NCBI GenBank assembly: GCA_039654915.1
Contig: CM077599.1
Coordinates: forward strand, 17,858,501 to 17,922,500
Source of the DNA: Aquilaria yunnanensis
Lineage: Eukaryota > Streptophyta > Magnoliopsida > Malvales > Thymelaeaceae
DNA length: 64,000 nt
Reading direction: 5' to 3'
The stretch's first letter is position 1. Every line of letters begins with the position of its first letter. The translations under genes and the position numbers were made by a program. The notes under the pieces are model-generated. The model saw nothing but the letters and a program-made list of their open reading frames with translations. It ran no database searches and was not told where the DNA came from. Shown here piece by piece: positions 38,908 to 51,085 of the stretch.

Positions 38908-41900
38908 ATGGCTGCCGGTGGCGGAGGAGAACGTACATTGGAGGAAACGCCGACATGGGCCGTGGCCGGCGTCTGTGCTGTCTTTGTGCTCATCTCGCTC
39001 ATGATTGAACATGGAATTCACTCCCTTGGAAAGGTACCAGTTAGCTTAGTCTGAATTTACCAACACTATTATTCGATAGACGAGTTGGTGGAGTTGAAAT
39101 TTTGCTTGCTCTGTTTTCTTGATATATGCCAGTGGTTCCACAAACAGCAGAAGAAGGAGATGATAGCTGCCCTGGAAAAAATCAAAGAAGGTATGGTATA
39201 TATACGGTTTATTTATCAGTAGTTGTTAGCTATATTTTGGTGTGACATGGGAATTATGAATAAATGTGGTAGTGTTGGGTGTGAGCAGAGCTGATGCTTA
39301 TGGGGTTCATATCGCTGCTGCTGACGGTGGGGACGCCCCTGGTGGCCGACATCTGCGTCCCAGAGAAAGTGGGTAACACCATGCTTCCCTGCAAAAAAAA
39401 GGATGAAGATAGTGAAGACAAGAAAGGTGGGGAAAGGCGGCTGCTCTGGCATGCCGGAGATGCGTTGTGGCGTCGAGGCTTGGCTGCCGGTGCCGCCAAC
39501 AAGGGATCTTGCGGCGAGGTACGAAACAACCACTAATTTTGCTATTGTAAATGTGGTTGATGAGTATCGGTTTGATGATGATGAATGTATTGGGAAAACA
39601 GGGCAAGGTTGCATTGATTTCGCAGTCCGGGCTTCACCATCTGCATATATTCATATTTGTTCTAGCCGTGTTTCATGTTCTATACAGTGTGATTACTATT
39701 TTGCTGGCCAAAGCTAAGGTAAATTACTAGTCCTGGATTTGCGAATTATATATGTTTCAAGTAATTAGGGTGATTGATCCATGCTTCCTTTTGGTTTCTG
39801 CTCGATCCGCAAACTGGAATTCCAGATGAAGAAATGGAAAGCATGGGAATCAGAAACGACGTCGTTGGAGTATGAGTATACACATGGTGGGTGATTTTCT
39901 TTTTTGTTTTTGGGTTCTAATAAAGTGCAGCTGAATTTATAGTTAAACTACGATAAAATTACACAGATCCGACTAGGTTTAGACTGGCGCATCAAACTTC
40001 ATTCGTGAGACGCCACTCGGGTTTATCGACGACTCCTGGAATTAGATGGGCGGTAATGGACATTGATTTTTATTGAAAATTTTCTTCACACCCATATAGG
40101 CCCAGCCCAGGCCCATAAATACTTAACTTGTTCCATTTCGGGATGTGTGCTGTAGGTGGCCTTTTTCCGCCAATTCTTCGGTTCGGTCAGCAAGGTGGAC
40201 TATTTGACCATGCGACATGGGTTCATAAATGTAAAATTCACCGGCTTTTTTCTTTTTTTACTTTTACTGTGGTAGCATCTTTACAGCGTTGAGGAGTGCA
40301 TATAATTGCATGAAAAGGATACGGGGGTCATTTACATTCTTGTTAAATCTGAATGATGTTGAACCATATTTTGGTAAACATATGGCACAAGTGTTGGTGG
40401 GCGTCTCAACCCGGTCAATGCTGGGGGTTGTCTCTTGGCTACATTTGGCGAGTTTGCTTCTTATTAAATTCTATGATCGTTACAATAAGATATTGAGTTA
40501 AAAACAATATAAGATTTTCTCTTCGAACTTACCGACATGTCTAAAAAGAATTCAACTGCAGGCCCATTTTGCTCCCAACAGCAAATTTGACTTTCATAAA
40601 TACATCAAAAGATCAATGGAGGACGACTTCAAGAGGGTTGTCGGTATTAGGTGGAGTAATTTATAGTATACGTATTTTTTGTTGTTTCAACTATACTATA
40701 TGCTCACATCTCATTTTGTTACCCACTTATATGTCTCAGTGGCATTATGTTCCCATGTAATTATTTGTTTGCAGCTTTCCTCTGTGGATTTTTGCTGCTA
40801 TCTTCTTACTTGTAAACAAAAACGGTACGTGAATCCTACATATCAGTCTTCAATCTTCATATAAGAATTACTCCGATTTTCTCTAACTAATTACAAGTTG
40901 TTACAATTAATTTTGCGCAGAATGGCACACCTTGGCTTGGCTCTCAGTGGTTCCATTCATTGTAAGAAGTAAATTAGGAGTAGAGAAGCATTTTATGGAA
41001 CTGATTTCTAATTTGTATATCAGTATTTTGTGATACTGTTCACTTTTACAAAATCCTGGATAAAAAAAAAAAATAATAATAGAAGTGAGTTCAGTTAATG
41101 ATGGAGGAAGTTAGTCTGAAGTAACTGATGTGAAACGCTGGCACAGATACTAGTGATGGTGGGGACAAAACTAGAGCTGATCATAATGGAGATGGCTCAA
41201 GAAATCCAAGAGCGAAATGCGGTGGTGAGGGGGGCTCCATTAGTGGAGCCTAGCAACAAGTTTTTCTGGTTCAACCGCCCCCAGTGGGTTCTCTTCCTCA
41301 TCCACCTCACCCTGTTCCAGAATGCCTTCCAATTGGCCTTCTTCCTCTGGGCTTGGGTACCAAACTCTTTCTCTCTGCTTCTTGGTAAATTATAGCCCAA
41401 TTACTGGTACTACTTTTCTGCTGACTTTAAATTTAATTCATTACTATACCAGTACGAGTACGGGCTCGGCTCTTGCTTCCATGACCACGAGCACGTAATT
41501 TTCATGTCTGTGCGGGTATTTATTGGACTCGGTCTCCAAATACTCTGTAGCTACATAACCTTCCCTCTATACGCACTAGTCACCCAAGTAAGTATTAGTT
41601 AATTTATCCATACCACCAAAAAAGACCATGTAATTATATATGTGTATGTTTTTTGTTTATGTTCGTATAGATGGGATCTCACATGAAAAAGGCGATATTC
41701 GAGGAGCAAACTACGAGAGCTCTAAAGAATTGGCACAGGGCAGCCCAGGCACGAAACAAGGTGAGGAAGGAGAAAGGAGATGCATCCCCATCAGTATCCC
41801 ATCATTCAGGCTTCACAAGCGGAGACACCACACCCATCTACGCCTCGTCGCCGATGCATTTGCTCCACAAGCACAAGCATCGATCCAGCCAGCCCGAGAT

Positions 41901-42069
41901 TCTGGAACACAATTCACCAGCTTATCTCTCTGAAACCGACCTTTCCGAACGCGAGCCTTCTACCCCTGATAACCGTCCCCAACACCAGCTCGAGCACCAA
42001 CAAACTGTTGGACCCTCGCACTCGCATAATATTGATTTTTCCTTCACCAAGCCTACCGAGCTCAAATAG
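38908..42069 (+). CDS. MLO: MLO protein, clade IV-like (closest to barley MLO), 558 aa
   Basis: Coding exons are 38908-39033, 39133-39190, 39289-39518, 39602-39718, 39826-39886, 39967-40052, 40156-40230, 40562-40650, 40775-40824, 40921-40961, 41147-41356, 41453-41587 and 41671-42069. MLO proteins are seven-helix plasma membrane proteins; clades IV (monocots) and V (eudicots) include powdery mildew susceptibility factors. Family signatures are [14 protein letters not shown] in helix 1, WHAG...CGEGKVALIS in the first loop, [20 protein letters not shown] and [12 protein letters not shown] in the cytosolic loop, and [13 protein letters not shown] sequence before the tail ([12 protein letters not shown]). 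The tail has a calmodulin-binding-like segment ([14 protein letters not shown]) and ends with a DFSF motif (NIDFSF). The loop SLEYEY...[17 protein letters not shown] closely follows barley MLO. Compared with MLO-B downstream, exons 11 and 12 here each equal two exons there. Confidence 0.95.
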
Positions 42070-43504
42070 CTAGGGAATAGATGCTTGTGTCCGTGCACAG
42101 CACGATTATTTGTGTTGGGTACCTGTTAGATACAGAAAACCGTGATCAATGTCCAGATAACTCCATTTTTTATTTAGATTTCATGGATGATTAATTTTTC
42201 TATGTATATACATATTTTAGTTGAGAAATTCTACCATGAACATCTATCATTACTATTATATTCTTATGATGTTAACCTATTAAGATATATATCACTAGTA
42301 ACTACACATGTTCATAGCACGTGAATTGAAATATTAATTTATTTTTTATTTAAATAACTATAATTCAGATTATCATGTTTAAAGTAAATTGTAGCAATAA
42401 TGATTTAACTTTTTTTTAGTTTAGATATATTTATTATTAGTTTTATTTTTCTATGTTTTATATAATTTTTTATTATAATATTTCATTATAACTATCCTCA
42501 TTTACATAATTTATTATAATAGATTACTCTGTGTAATATCTACTGAAAATTTCTTAACTTATTTTTTATCTTAAATGGATATCCTATCTTAAGATTATCA
42601 AGTACCATACCATTTCAATTGAATCTTTTCGGTCAACTTCAACACCTATCAAATGGACATTACTGATGTGATATTAATTAATATTAAAAATATATGTAAA
42701 ATTATAAATTTAGTACTTAAATTTTTCTAATCAATAATTTTAAATCATGAAATTTTAAAACTAGTTAATGCAGTCTATCAAAATCTTCTACATTCCTCAG
42801 TTCATTCCTGCAACCAGGCTTAATTCCAGAAAACAAAAAAGAAACCCAAATTTGAAAACTTAATTCCAGAAGAAAAAAAAAAATAGTTCAAACAGAGATG
42901 GAAAGGACCCAGAAACGGAGAGACGGTTGAAATGGGAAAGTGAGTTCCGTGTGTCCGTCCGCGCCTCCACTACTCATCTCGCTCTCGCCGCTAGCGACTC
43001 CACTACTCGTCTCTCCGTTGTTCGCTCGTGCCTCCACTGCTCGCCTCGCCGTCGCCTGCCCGTGCTTAGGGCGATCGAAGGCTCGCAGATCCAATGATTC
43101 TATGTTCACTTGAACCTCCATCGAAGGGCCTCTGCTCGTTTGTTCCAATTTGTTTCAATTTGTTCTTCTCGTTTGTTCCATTTAAGGCCGATCTCTGAGA
43201 TGCCTTCGCAAATCTTCGCGCAGCCGCCGCCGACTCCGTTTATTCATCAGATTCATGACTGGGCACCTAGTCAACGACGCGTCGACGGCGATACGACGAA
43301 TTGAAGCGTCAGGTCACGGACGAGAAGAGGAGAGAAGTCGTGTCGAGGTCACCATGGATCTTTCCGACTTCCTCTCCTTCTTGCTCACGGTCTCCTCTGG
43401 CCGATGGCCTCTGTGCTCCTCGGCCGTGGTTGATCTCAATGTTGTCGACGACGGCAGTACGACGAATTGTTTCAAGGCCATTTGATTTGAAGAAATCACA
43501 CTTC
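42070..43504. other. Between the MLO genes: AT-rich stretch, then a GC-rich island
   Basis: The first part is 3' untranslated region and AT-rich sequence. At 42900-43480 a GC-rich island carries short repeats (CTCCACTACTC, CTCCACTGCTC; TACGACGAATTG twice). Frames are open on both strands there, but no domain is recognisable. It may be transposon-derived. Confidence 0.4.
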
Positions 43505-44018
43505 TATTCTTCAAGCTGATCAAACACAAACGCAAGCCTATCAAACACAAACGTCCGGTGAAAGAAGAAATCAACTCCAAAAAAGATCAAATCCTAGTTT
43601 CAAGGCCAGATTTGAAGAACGCGAAAAACGTGGGACAGTGCTGCATCTAGTTCATGTCTAGATCCGGCGGAAGCGGTGAGAAACGTGAAGGATTCGTTTC
43701 TGTACCGCATCAAGTCAAACTCCAAAGAAAACGGCAAGAAAGTGGCTGGTATTACCCGAAGCCTCTTAAGTCCAAGGAGTACAACAGAAAATCTTAAATC
43801 GAAAAAAGCAGCAAGTACCTCAGTTTGTGTTCGTACAAGATGAATCTAAAATCCATGTTCGTGAAGAAGTCGTTCGTGTCTCCACCAAAAGCTCGAAATG
43901 TTAATTAAAGGATTGTGTCCATGAGAAACACGCTAAAGAGTCGATCCCTCAAAATCTCTGTTCTAAATTTCAATATTATAATTTGTGTTACAATTAATTT
44001 CAGGGTGTAATTTTTACA
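43505..44018 (+). repeat. Dispersed LTR-like repeat, copy 2
   Basis: Direct-orientation, diverged copy of 9020-9526, with shared blocks (GATCAAACACAAACG, AAAGATCAAATCCTAGTTT, GTCTCCACCAAAAG). Both end in a T-rich run closing in ACA (44018 here). The TATA-bearing upstream part of copy 1 is not seen here, so this copy is 5'-truncated. Confidence 0.6.
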
Positions 44019-44613
44019 CGTGAAATTTGTAAGCAAGCATAAGCAATGATATGCGTGTGTGTTTATGAAGGTTGAGGGTTAGTTTAATTACTTCTTGAAC
44101 TTAAAAGATATTAAATGATTTTTTACCAATTTTTTGAGGTTTCTGTCTGAGCAGTACCTTCTCGCTAGACACCAACTAAGTTGAGCGGCGAAGATGATGA
44201 AAGAAATATTGAACTATAATTCATAATGATTGAAAGATAAATAAAAAGGTGGGTTATTTTATTAGCATAAAAAGGAAAACAAAACAAAAACAATTTAAAG
44301 ATTGGCTTGTGGTGGGACTTGATCTAACCTGCAACAAACTTCCTACATGCGCTCTCGCCGTCTCGCGTGTTGATGGAAAGGAAAGCAAATGAAGGCCGAA
44401 GCTAGAGTTTGACTGTACACATTCCTTCAATTTCCCGCCTCAGTTCTAACTCATTGTTATTCATTTTCCCACTTCCCACCAAAAACTGTCTTTCTTCCCT
44501 ACGCATGAAATAGAAATAGAAACAAGAATAGAAATTTCTTATACCCACATTCCAAAGCACCTTCCTTTCATTTCCCTGTATTTCGAGCCCAAACTGCAAG
44601 AGTCCTTAGTCCA
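44019..44613. promoter_or_regulatory. Upstream region of MLO-B
   Basis: No gene. The sequence includes AT-rich spacer and the presumed promoter and leader of MLO-B; purine/pyrimidine runs occur near the start codon. Confidence 0.35.
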
Positions 44614-47600
44614 ATGGGAGGAGGTGGAGGAGGAGGAGGAGGAGGAGGAGGTGGTGGAGGAGCGATCAATCCAGCAAGGGAGCTTGACCAGACTCCTACC
44701 TGGGCTGTCGCTGCTGTATGTGCTGTCATCATCATCATTTCCATATGCCTCGAGAAGGTTCTTCATCATATTGGCAAGGTTCGTCCTTCCGTTCATTCTT
44801 CTACTTTCTTCTGCAGGCTCCTTGTAATCTGTTCCCGGCAATTCATTTAATTTCTCTTTTTCTTTATGCCTTTCAGTGGTTTGAAAAAAGAAAAAAGATG
44901 GCTTTGGTCGAAGCTCTTGAGAAAGTCAAAAACGGTATCCTTACATCATTGTACAAATTAGAGTTAATTTCTTTCCTTGATTTTCATCTCTCATGGATAC
45001 CAATTCATTATTAATTTTCCTATTTTTCAGAGCTCATGATCATGGGATTTATATCTCTACTCTTCACCTTTGGTCAGACCTACGTTACCAAGATTTGTAT
45101 TCCGGAAAGGCTTGCAGATACCATGTTGTTTTGCCCAATCCGACATGAACATATCACTCATGGCCCCAAAATAGTGCCTCTGCCTGCTAAGCCTAACGAC
45201 GAGCATGGCGGACACCGGAGACTTTTATATCAACGCAGATTCTTGGGCGGCGGCGGTGGTGGTTATGCTTGCAAGGAGGTTATCTTTCATCATTGTCACC
45301 TGTCATCTTCTTTATAATCTCCCCTTTTAAAGGTTTTCACTTCTTCATGATCTTGATCCACGATTTCATGAGCTACCTTAATTTGATGCAGGGTCATGTG
45401 CCTCTCATATCCACCAATGGACTACATCAGCTGCACATCTTCATCTTCTTTTTAGCAGTATTCCATGTCTTGTATAGTGCTGTAACTATGATGTTAGGAA
45501 GACTAAAGGTCATCATCTATTTTTGTGCTACATTTTTTCACAACATTCATAGATTCTTCCTTCACCCATTAATGCATTGCTCGGGCCTTACTTGTTGTTC
45601 ATGTCCCATTTATAGATTCGTGCATGGAAGGCTTGGGAACGAGAGGCGTGGAATGATCAAGAATATATGAATGGTATCTTCAAGCATTGTTTACTCGTGT
45701 TTTAAGTTTATCAATTTATCTATCCTTTGCTAATTTGGGCACTTGCTCATTATTTAGATGCTAAAAGATTTAGGCTTACTCATGAGACATCATTTGTCAA
45801 ATACCACACAAGTGCCTGGACTGAAAACAAAGTTTCCTTTTACACTGTAAGATGACAATGCCCTGCGCTTCCAGTATCTTCATGTTGATCATTTTTTAAC
45901 AATGCTTTTCCAAGGCAAAACATTTTCTTTCTAATCTGGTTTTAGATTGTGACTCTAAATATGAATCGATTCCTTTAGGTATGCTTTTTTCGACAATTCT
46001 TTAGGTCTGTTCTCAAGGCTGATTATTTGACCATGCGACATGGATTCATTAGTGTAAGTTTTCTAAATGTAAAAAAGTTCCACATTTTCTCATGCTCTTT
46101 TGCACATTGATCAATCAGTTAATACACTATTGTAGGTCCATTTAGCACCGGGAACTAAGTTTAACTTTCAGCAGTACATCAAAAGATCATTGGAGGATGA
46201 CTTTAAGGTTGTTGTAGGAATCAGGTAAATTCTTATTTGAAGCTTATACTACCTCTGAAAATATCAAAATAATTTTTATCTATGTCCAGTGCTCCTATGT
46301 ACATCACTTATGTTCTTATTGCTCAATTGCATAAATATACTTGCAGTCCAGCACTTTGGGCTTCTGCAGTGACCTTTCTTCTCTTGGATGTTCATGGTAA
46401 TTCCTTTTTTTCATTCATTCTCCTCCCTTTGTCTCTAGCTGAAATCATCTAGGCATTACTTCTTTTATCTTAATTCGAGATGATAAATGTTACGTGGTTC
46501 AATTTGTTTTCCAGGTTGGAATTTGATGTCAATAATCTCTGTCGTGCCTTTGGTGGTAAGATACTTTTTAAGCAAGTTTCTGTTTTTTGTGAGTCATGAT
46601 GTGATTGAATTCAGTGTTAAGCATTAATCGCTGGACTTTTGGAAGATAATATTAGCTGTTGGAACAAAGCTTCAAAAAATTATAGCAGAAATGGCACTTG
46701 ACATCAAGGAGAAACATGCCGTTATCCAAGGGATGCCCCTTGTAGAAGTATCTGACAGACGTTTTTGGTTTGGTTGGCCTCAATTAGTTCTCCATCTAAT
46801 TCACTTTGTATTGTTTATGGTAATGTACATGCTCCCTTATTCAATTTTTTTTCCTCCTCTTTTCACCAACATGTTATATTTGCACACACTTCATAGGGGT
46901 GAAATCTAATATGAAGGACCTCTGAAATATTTTTGGCATTTATCTTCATGGCAGAATGCATTTGAGATCATATACTTCCTGTGGGTGTCGGTAAGTACTT
47001 CTGTTTGCATTTCTCATATTCATTATATTTAACCAGAAATGTTAAAGTTATTCCTCCCAATGCAGTATGAATTTGGCTTGAGGTCATGTTTTCATGAAGA
47101 TTTCAACCGCACTATTACAAGAGTTTGCCTTGGGTATGACATATGTGTCTTGTTGCACTTCCGCCTATAGGAGAAGCCAAATTTTAACTTGGTGCAAAAT
47201 ATTTCTTGATGCTCTCTTTGATAATTTTGACAGGGTAATGGTCCAATTCATTTGCAGTTATGTCACACTTCCACTCTATGCCCTTGTTACACAGGTGTGT
47301 TATCAATATATAGCTCATACTACTTCCACCTTTTGGCATATATATATCTATGTTTTCCTGCATTTTGGATTGGCCCAACATTTACACTTAGCTGCATTTT
47401 GTGGTATATGTGTGGGAATCAATTTTCAGATGGGATCAACCATGAAGAGATCAATCTTCGATGACCAAACTTCCAAGGCTCTAAAGCAGTGGCACATTAA
47501 AGCTAAAAAGAAAAATGATGGGAAACCAGAACCCATGCCTACTAAAACATTGGGAAGCCCAAAAACCTCCCCTGGCCATTCCCCAGTGCATTCGGGTACT

Positions 47601-47693
47601 GTAGCTAAGCAAGTTGGCAACACATCAGGTGATATTGAGATGGAGGCATCAACTGCGAATAGAACACCTCACGATCTGCTCTCAGGTTCTTAA
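44614..47693 (+). CDS. MLO: MLO protein, clade III-like, with N-terminal polyglycine, 530 aa
   Basis: Coding exons are 44614-44778, 44877-44934, 45031-45278, 45392-45508, 45616-45673, 45758-45846, 45979-46053, 46136-46224, 46347-46396, 46515-46555, 46646-46819, 46955-46990, 47066-47133, 47234-47294 and 47430-47693. The seven-helix MLO topology is complete: [67 protein letters not shown], and [12 protein letters not shown] before a short calmodulin-binding-like tail ([12 protein letters not shown]). The [18 protein letters not shown] loop and [18 protein letters not shown] resemble the Arabidopsis MLO5/7/8/9/10 group, whose known members act in pollen and other tip-growing or calcium-signalled processes. 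After Met there are 15 consecutive glycines encoded by a GGAGG repeat. The acceptor before 46646 has a weak pyrimidine tract but is required for frame and family length. Confidence 0.94.
44618..44661 (+). repeat. GGA/GGT triplet repeat encoding polyglycine
   Basis: Near-perfect trinucleotide repeat at the 5' end of MLO-B, coding for glycines 2-16. Such tracts vary in length by slippage. Confidence 0.85.
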
Positions 47694-48178
47694 CATGGAC
47701 ATGCCAACTGAATGTCACCACAAGAATGTTCTTGTCACCCACTTTCTTGCAGAACAAGCTTTCCATCATTGCATCTCTTGTTCTGCAGGCTAATGGTAAA
47801 GACTCAATAGGATTTCACACTTTAGGGTAGGATTACTACACACTCTGCACCCAAATGTTGCTAGATGGACAAAATTCATGACTTCAATATAGTTAGATCA
47901 TAGAAAATTTTTCAACAGCCACATTAACATTTTTCTTTCATTGATGTGCTCGTGATGTAAGGATACATAACCTTTGTGTAAAGCCATTTAGATATATAAT
48001 ATGTCATTGTAACCCAAATTGATTGATCATATTATTTACTTTTGGATCCAATTAGTGAACTCCAAAATCTTTGCTCATGGGTTCAACTGGTGTACCCTAA
48101 CTTGTTTTTTGGTATCAATTCCTAACATTTTCAAGCTACTTTAAGATAAGGTGACAACAAGAGGAAACATGTAACACT
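47694..48178. other. MLO-B 3' untranslated region and spacer
   Basis: No gene. Likely 3' untranslated sequence to about 48030, followed by AT-rich spacer. Confidence 0.45.
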
Positions 48179-48556
48179 TAGCATTGATGGGGAGTACAAA
48201 ATTGAACAAATTTTCAATATACATACCAAATTGACATTTTTTCAATAGATTAGGTAACAATTATGCAAAAGTTTTAAATTACTAGACATGGATGATAGAA
48301 GAATATAGGGGTCCAGTGCTAATATTACTCCAATTAAATAGATAATAATGAAATTGGGTTTCACTAAAAAAACAAAACAACTTATCATGTAAGAGTAAAA
48401 AAACCATTTAACATCTGTGCACTTTTGGCATTTGGCATTGATGGGGATACAAAACTGAACAAATTTTCAATATAAGTACCAAATTTACATATTTTTTTTC
48501 AATAGATTTGGTAGCAGTTATGCAAAAGTTTTAAACTACCAAAGATGGATGATATG
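48179..48556. repeat. Direct repeat, two copies of about 122 bp (period about 254)
   Basis: 48179-48300 and 48432-48556 share GCATTGATGGGGA, CAAATTTTCAATATA and TATGCAAAAGTTTTAAA blocks in order. Both are followed by similar GGGGTC.AGTG sequence, so the upstream region of the FKBP18-like pseudogene was partly duplicated. Confidence 0.75.
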
Positions 48557-48924
48557 AGATGATTGGGGTCAGTGGGTTGGCGGGTTTCCGACTTCTGGCA
48601 GCTCCTATAGTTCTTTGGCCATGGCTTCAACAAGAGGCTTCCAAGGGTGGACAGTTTTTAGCAACCAAATTAGCGAAAATTCAAGTGCGAATGAGATGAA
48701 GCAAGTGGTTTTGTCGGTACCCATCTCAAGAAGATGCACGATTTTGATCTCCTCAACACCTCTTGGCGCCGTTCTGCTGCCCCAAATTTTAGACACTAGG
48801 GAGAGGTGCAGCAAGAAGATGATTCCCATCGATGACTATCTTACCAGCTATGAGTTTCTCACCTTTTCTTCTCCACAATTTTCAATTCACTTGTCGTTTT
48901 ATAATTTGGCTTTTACACTACTCT

Positions 48925-49090
48925 CTCTGTCCTAAAAGGATGATAATTTTTTTTTTTACTGTTCTAAAAAGAATGAAATGTTTCTCATTTTTAGAAAATT
49001 TTTAACATCTAATTTATCTTACTATTTTATTTAAATTCTCTCTACATAAAATTTAAAAACTACACAAAACCAAAAAAAGAATATATTCTT
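48925..49090. mobile_element. Stowaway-like MITE fragment
   Basis: It begins CTCTCTCTGTCCTAAAAGGA, a Stowaway-like terminus, and continues AT-rich, ending against the next element without a clear partner end. It lies in intron 1 of the FKBP18-like pseudogene. Confidence 0.45.
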
Positions 49091-49096
49091 TTTCTA

Positions 49097-49427
49097 CTCC
49101 ATCCGTTTCATATTAATTGACCTTTTTATCCTTTTTATTGAAGTTTGACTTAAACATATTCATATTAGTATGTATTGAAAACAATTCTTAAAAATGATAT
49201 TTAAAAACTATAATCTTTAAATTTTCATTTTCATATAAAATATTCATATTTTCATAATAAATTTTTTAAAAAATAAAATTATAAATTAATTACTATGAAT
49301 ATTAAAAGTTTTTTTTTGGTTTATTTTAGCTTTAAGGGTAAAAATAAAAAAAATATAACATAAATTAAACATATCGGAATCTTCGTGCCCAAAGAAATGC
49401 ATATCATCCATACTGGGACGGAGAGAG
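49097..49427. mobile_element. Stowaway-like MITE with TA target duplication
   Basis: Left end CTCCATCCGTTTCA and right end (reverse complement CTCTCTCCGTCCCA) are the classic Stowaway termini. Both flanks are TA (49095-49096 and 49428-49429). It is 331 bp, AT-rich and noncoding, inserted in intron 1 of the FKBP18-like pseudogene. Confidence 0.85.
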
Positions 49428-51085
49428 TAATAAAATAGTCAATGCTTGTCAAAGAACACATTTTTCTCATGTTTATGTATCCATGGAAGTCTGGACTAAT
49501 CCAATCATCCTTAGCTTCATCCACTAACTCTGAAAAAAATCTCCACCTCTACTATTACAATTACTAAATCTAAGGAAAGCCTGGGGAATGCCAATGCTCC
49601 ACGCAAGTTCTAGACAAGAGGCCATACATCATAGTTTGAAAAAGGGATGAACGGAGTAGGAAAAGGGGAGAAGTAGTCAAAGAGAACGAACTCAGGAATC
49701 AAGGGAAAGAGGAAAGAAGATAAGATGGAGAAGGACATTGAAGGATTCTAAAGCTCTTGAGAATCCTTCAATGGTCACTGACGTAAGATATGAAGATTGG
49801 ACTGCTTGATGCTCCTAAACCAGTGGAATTGGAAAAGAAGAACAGGAACCAACTTCTACGTTAAGTACAACCATCCCTCCTCCCCGCACTAGTGGTTCTA
49901 TAGAGCATAAATGTATTCAGCGTAAACATAAGTTGCTTCCAAGATTTGATTTGTGTGATTTTTGAGACCTCAGTTCGTCTAATGTAAACAATTTGTGATT
50001 ATTCAGACAAAAAAAAGAAAAAGAATTTTGGTTTTTGAGTAATCAGAAGTAACATAACTTTTTTTTTCTTTTATTTATGGCTCTGATGTTGTAATCAACA
50101 GCTGATGAATTGAAACACTATGATATTGTTGAGGGGAAGGGTTTGGTGGCCGAAAAGGGATCAACTATAAAGGTGTACATCTGTTTATGTAAATGTGATG
50201 CAACCTTTTCCGTGATTTTGGTCTTGAATCTTCTGTCTGAAGAATCTTGGTTTCAGGTGTACTTTAATTGCATCTATCGAGGAATAACCGCTGTCTCAAG
50301 TCTGGAATCTATAAACTTCTAGCTGGGAACTGCAGCATTGTACAGGTTGTGTACCACTTTGGTACCAATATTTGGTCTTCGGCTGAACAGTGCTAATTAA
50401 TCTATTGATCGACCAAGTTTTAATCCTAATGTGTAAGCACCCTAACTAGTTGTTAGTTACATGATTGATTAATTAATCAATTGATAGTTTGTCAATGGTT
50501 TCGGTTCTAGATTCTTAGTTCTGACTTAATCATGGTCGTGGTCTCCAAAATCTGAGGCTTGTACACAACACACATCCTTACACGCCTCAGGCAACCATAT
50601 GACTTAAAAAGGGAATGAATGAGATCCCAATAAAGCTTTTTAAATCTGTTTAGAAACTACAAATACCTAGAGGTTACTTGGAGTGCACTCTATTTAACAT
50701 CTAGGTTATGGATTATGCAGCCAGGAGGAACATTTGAGTTGAATATAGAGCTTCTGCAAGTAGAGCCGCCTGATGCCAAGTACTGCTGGGCTAATCTCTC
50801 AAGATATCTTGCCTACATGCTCGTCACCGCAGTTTTACAATAGGTTGAAGTTGAAGTATTGAAGATGAAGAGCCATGACTACTCCAATTAATTGTAGCTT
50901 AATATTTCAATCAAGAAAATTATTGAACGTAAATTGGAGGATTGAGGAATATTAATAAAGGCAAATTTTTCCTAGTCACCATCCACCAAGGACTTAGGAC
51001 TTGGCTTTGTTTTCTGATGATTCATTTCTCTGTTCAAAATCCTTAAACTGCGTACTCTTTTCGAAAGAAAAACATGTTAGAGGAA

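Larger units (their letters stand above)
48621..50843 (+). pseudogene. FKBP18: FKBP18-like chloroplast immunophilin (peptidyl-prolyl isomerase), pseudogene
   Basis: Four exon remnants are in order. Exon 1 (48621-48849) has a plastid-type N terminus and ends IPIDDYLTS; exon 2 (50102-50172) reads DELKHYDIVEGKGLVAEKGS; exon 3 (50257-50345) reads VYFNCIYRGITAVSSLES; a last-exon piece (50721-50785) reads PGGTFELNIELLQVEPPD. Phases of exons 1-3 agree. The exon 1 donor, expected GTGAGT after 48849, reads ATGAGT. Exon 3 has one extra base near 50310 that makes a stop; without it the family LLAGN follows. The middle exons carrying most of the FKBP fold are absent. A Stowaway-like MITE sits in intron 1. 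FKBP18-type proteins act in the thylakoid lumen (family knowledge). It lies next to MCD1, as in Arabidopsis, which supports the identity. Confidence 0.85.

Noticed and set aside
42888..43580. Several overlapping open frames in the GC-rich island between the MLO genes
   Set aside because: All frames are open because of composition and internal repeats; no protein family is recognised.
48605..48829. Minus-strand 74-codon open frame
   Set aside because: It is the antisense shadow of exon 1 of the FKBP18-like pseudogene.
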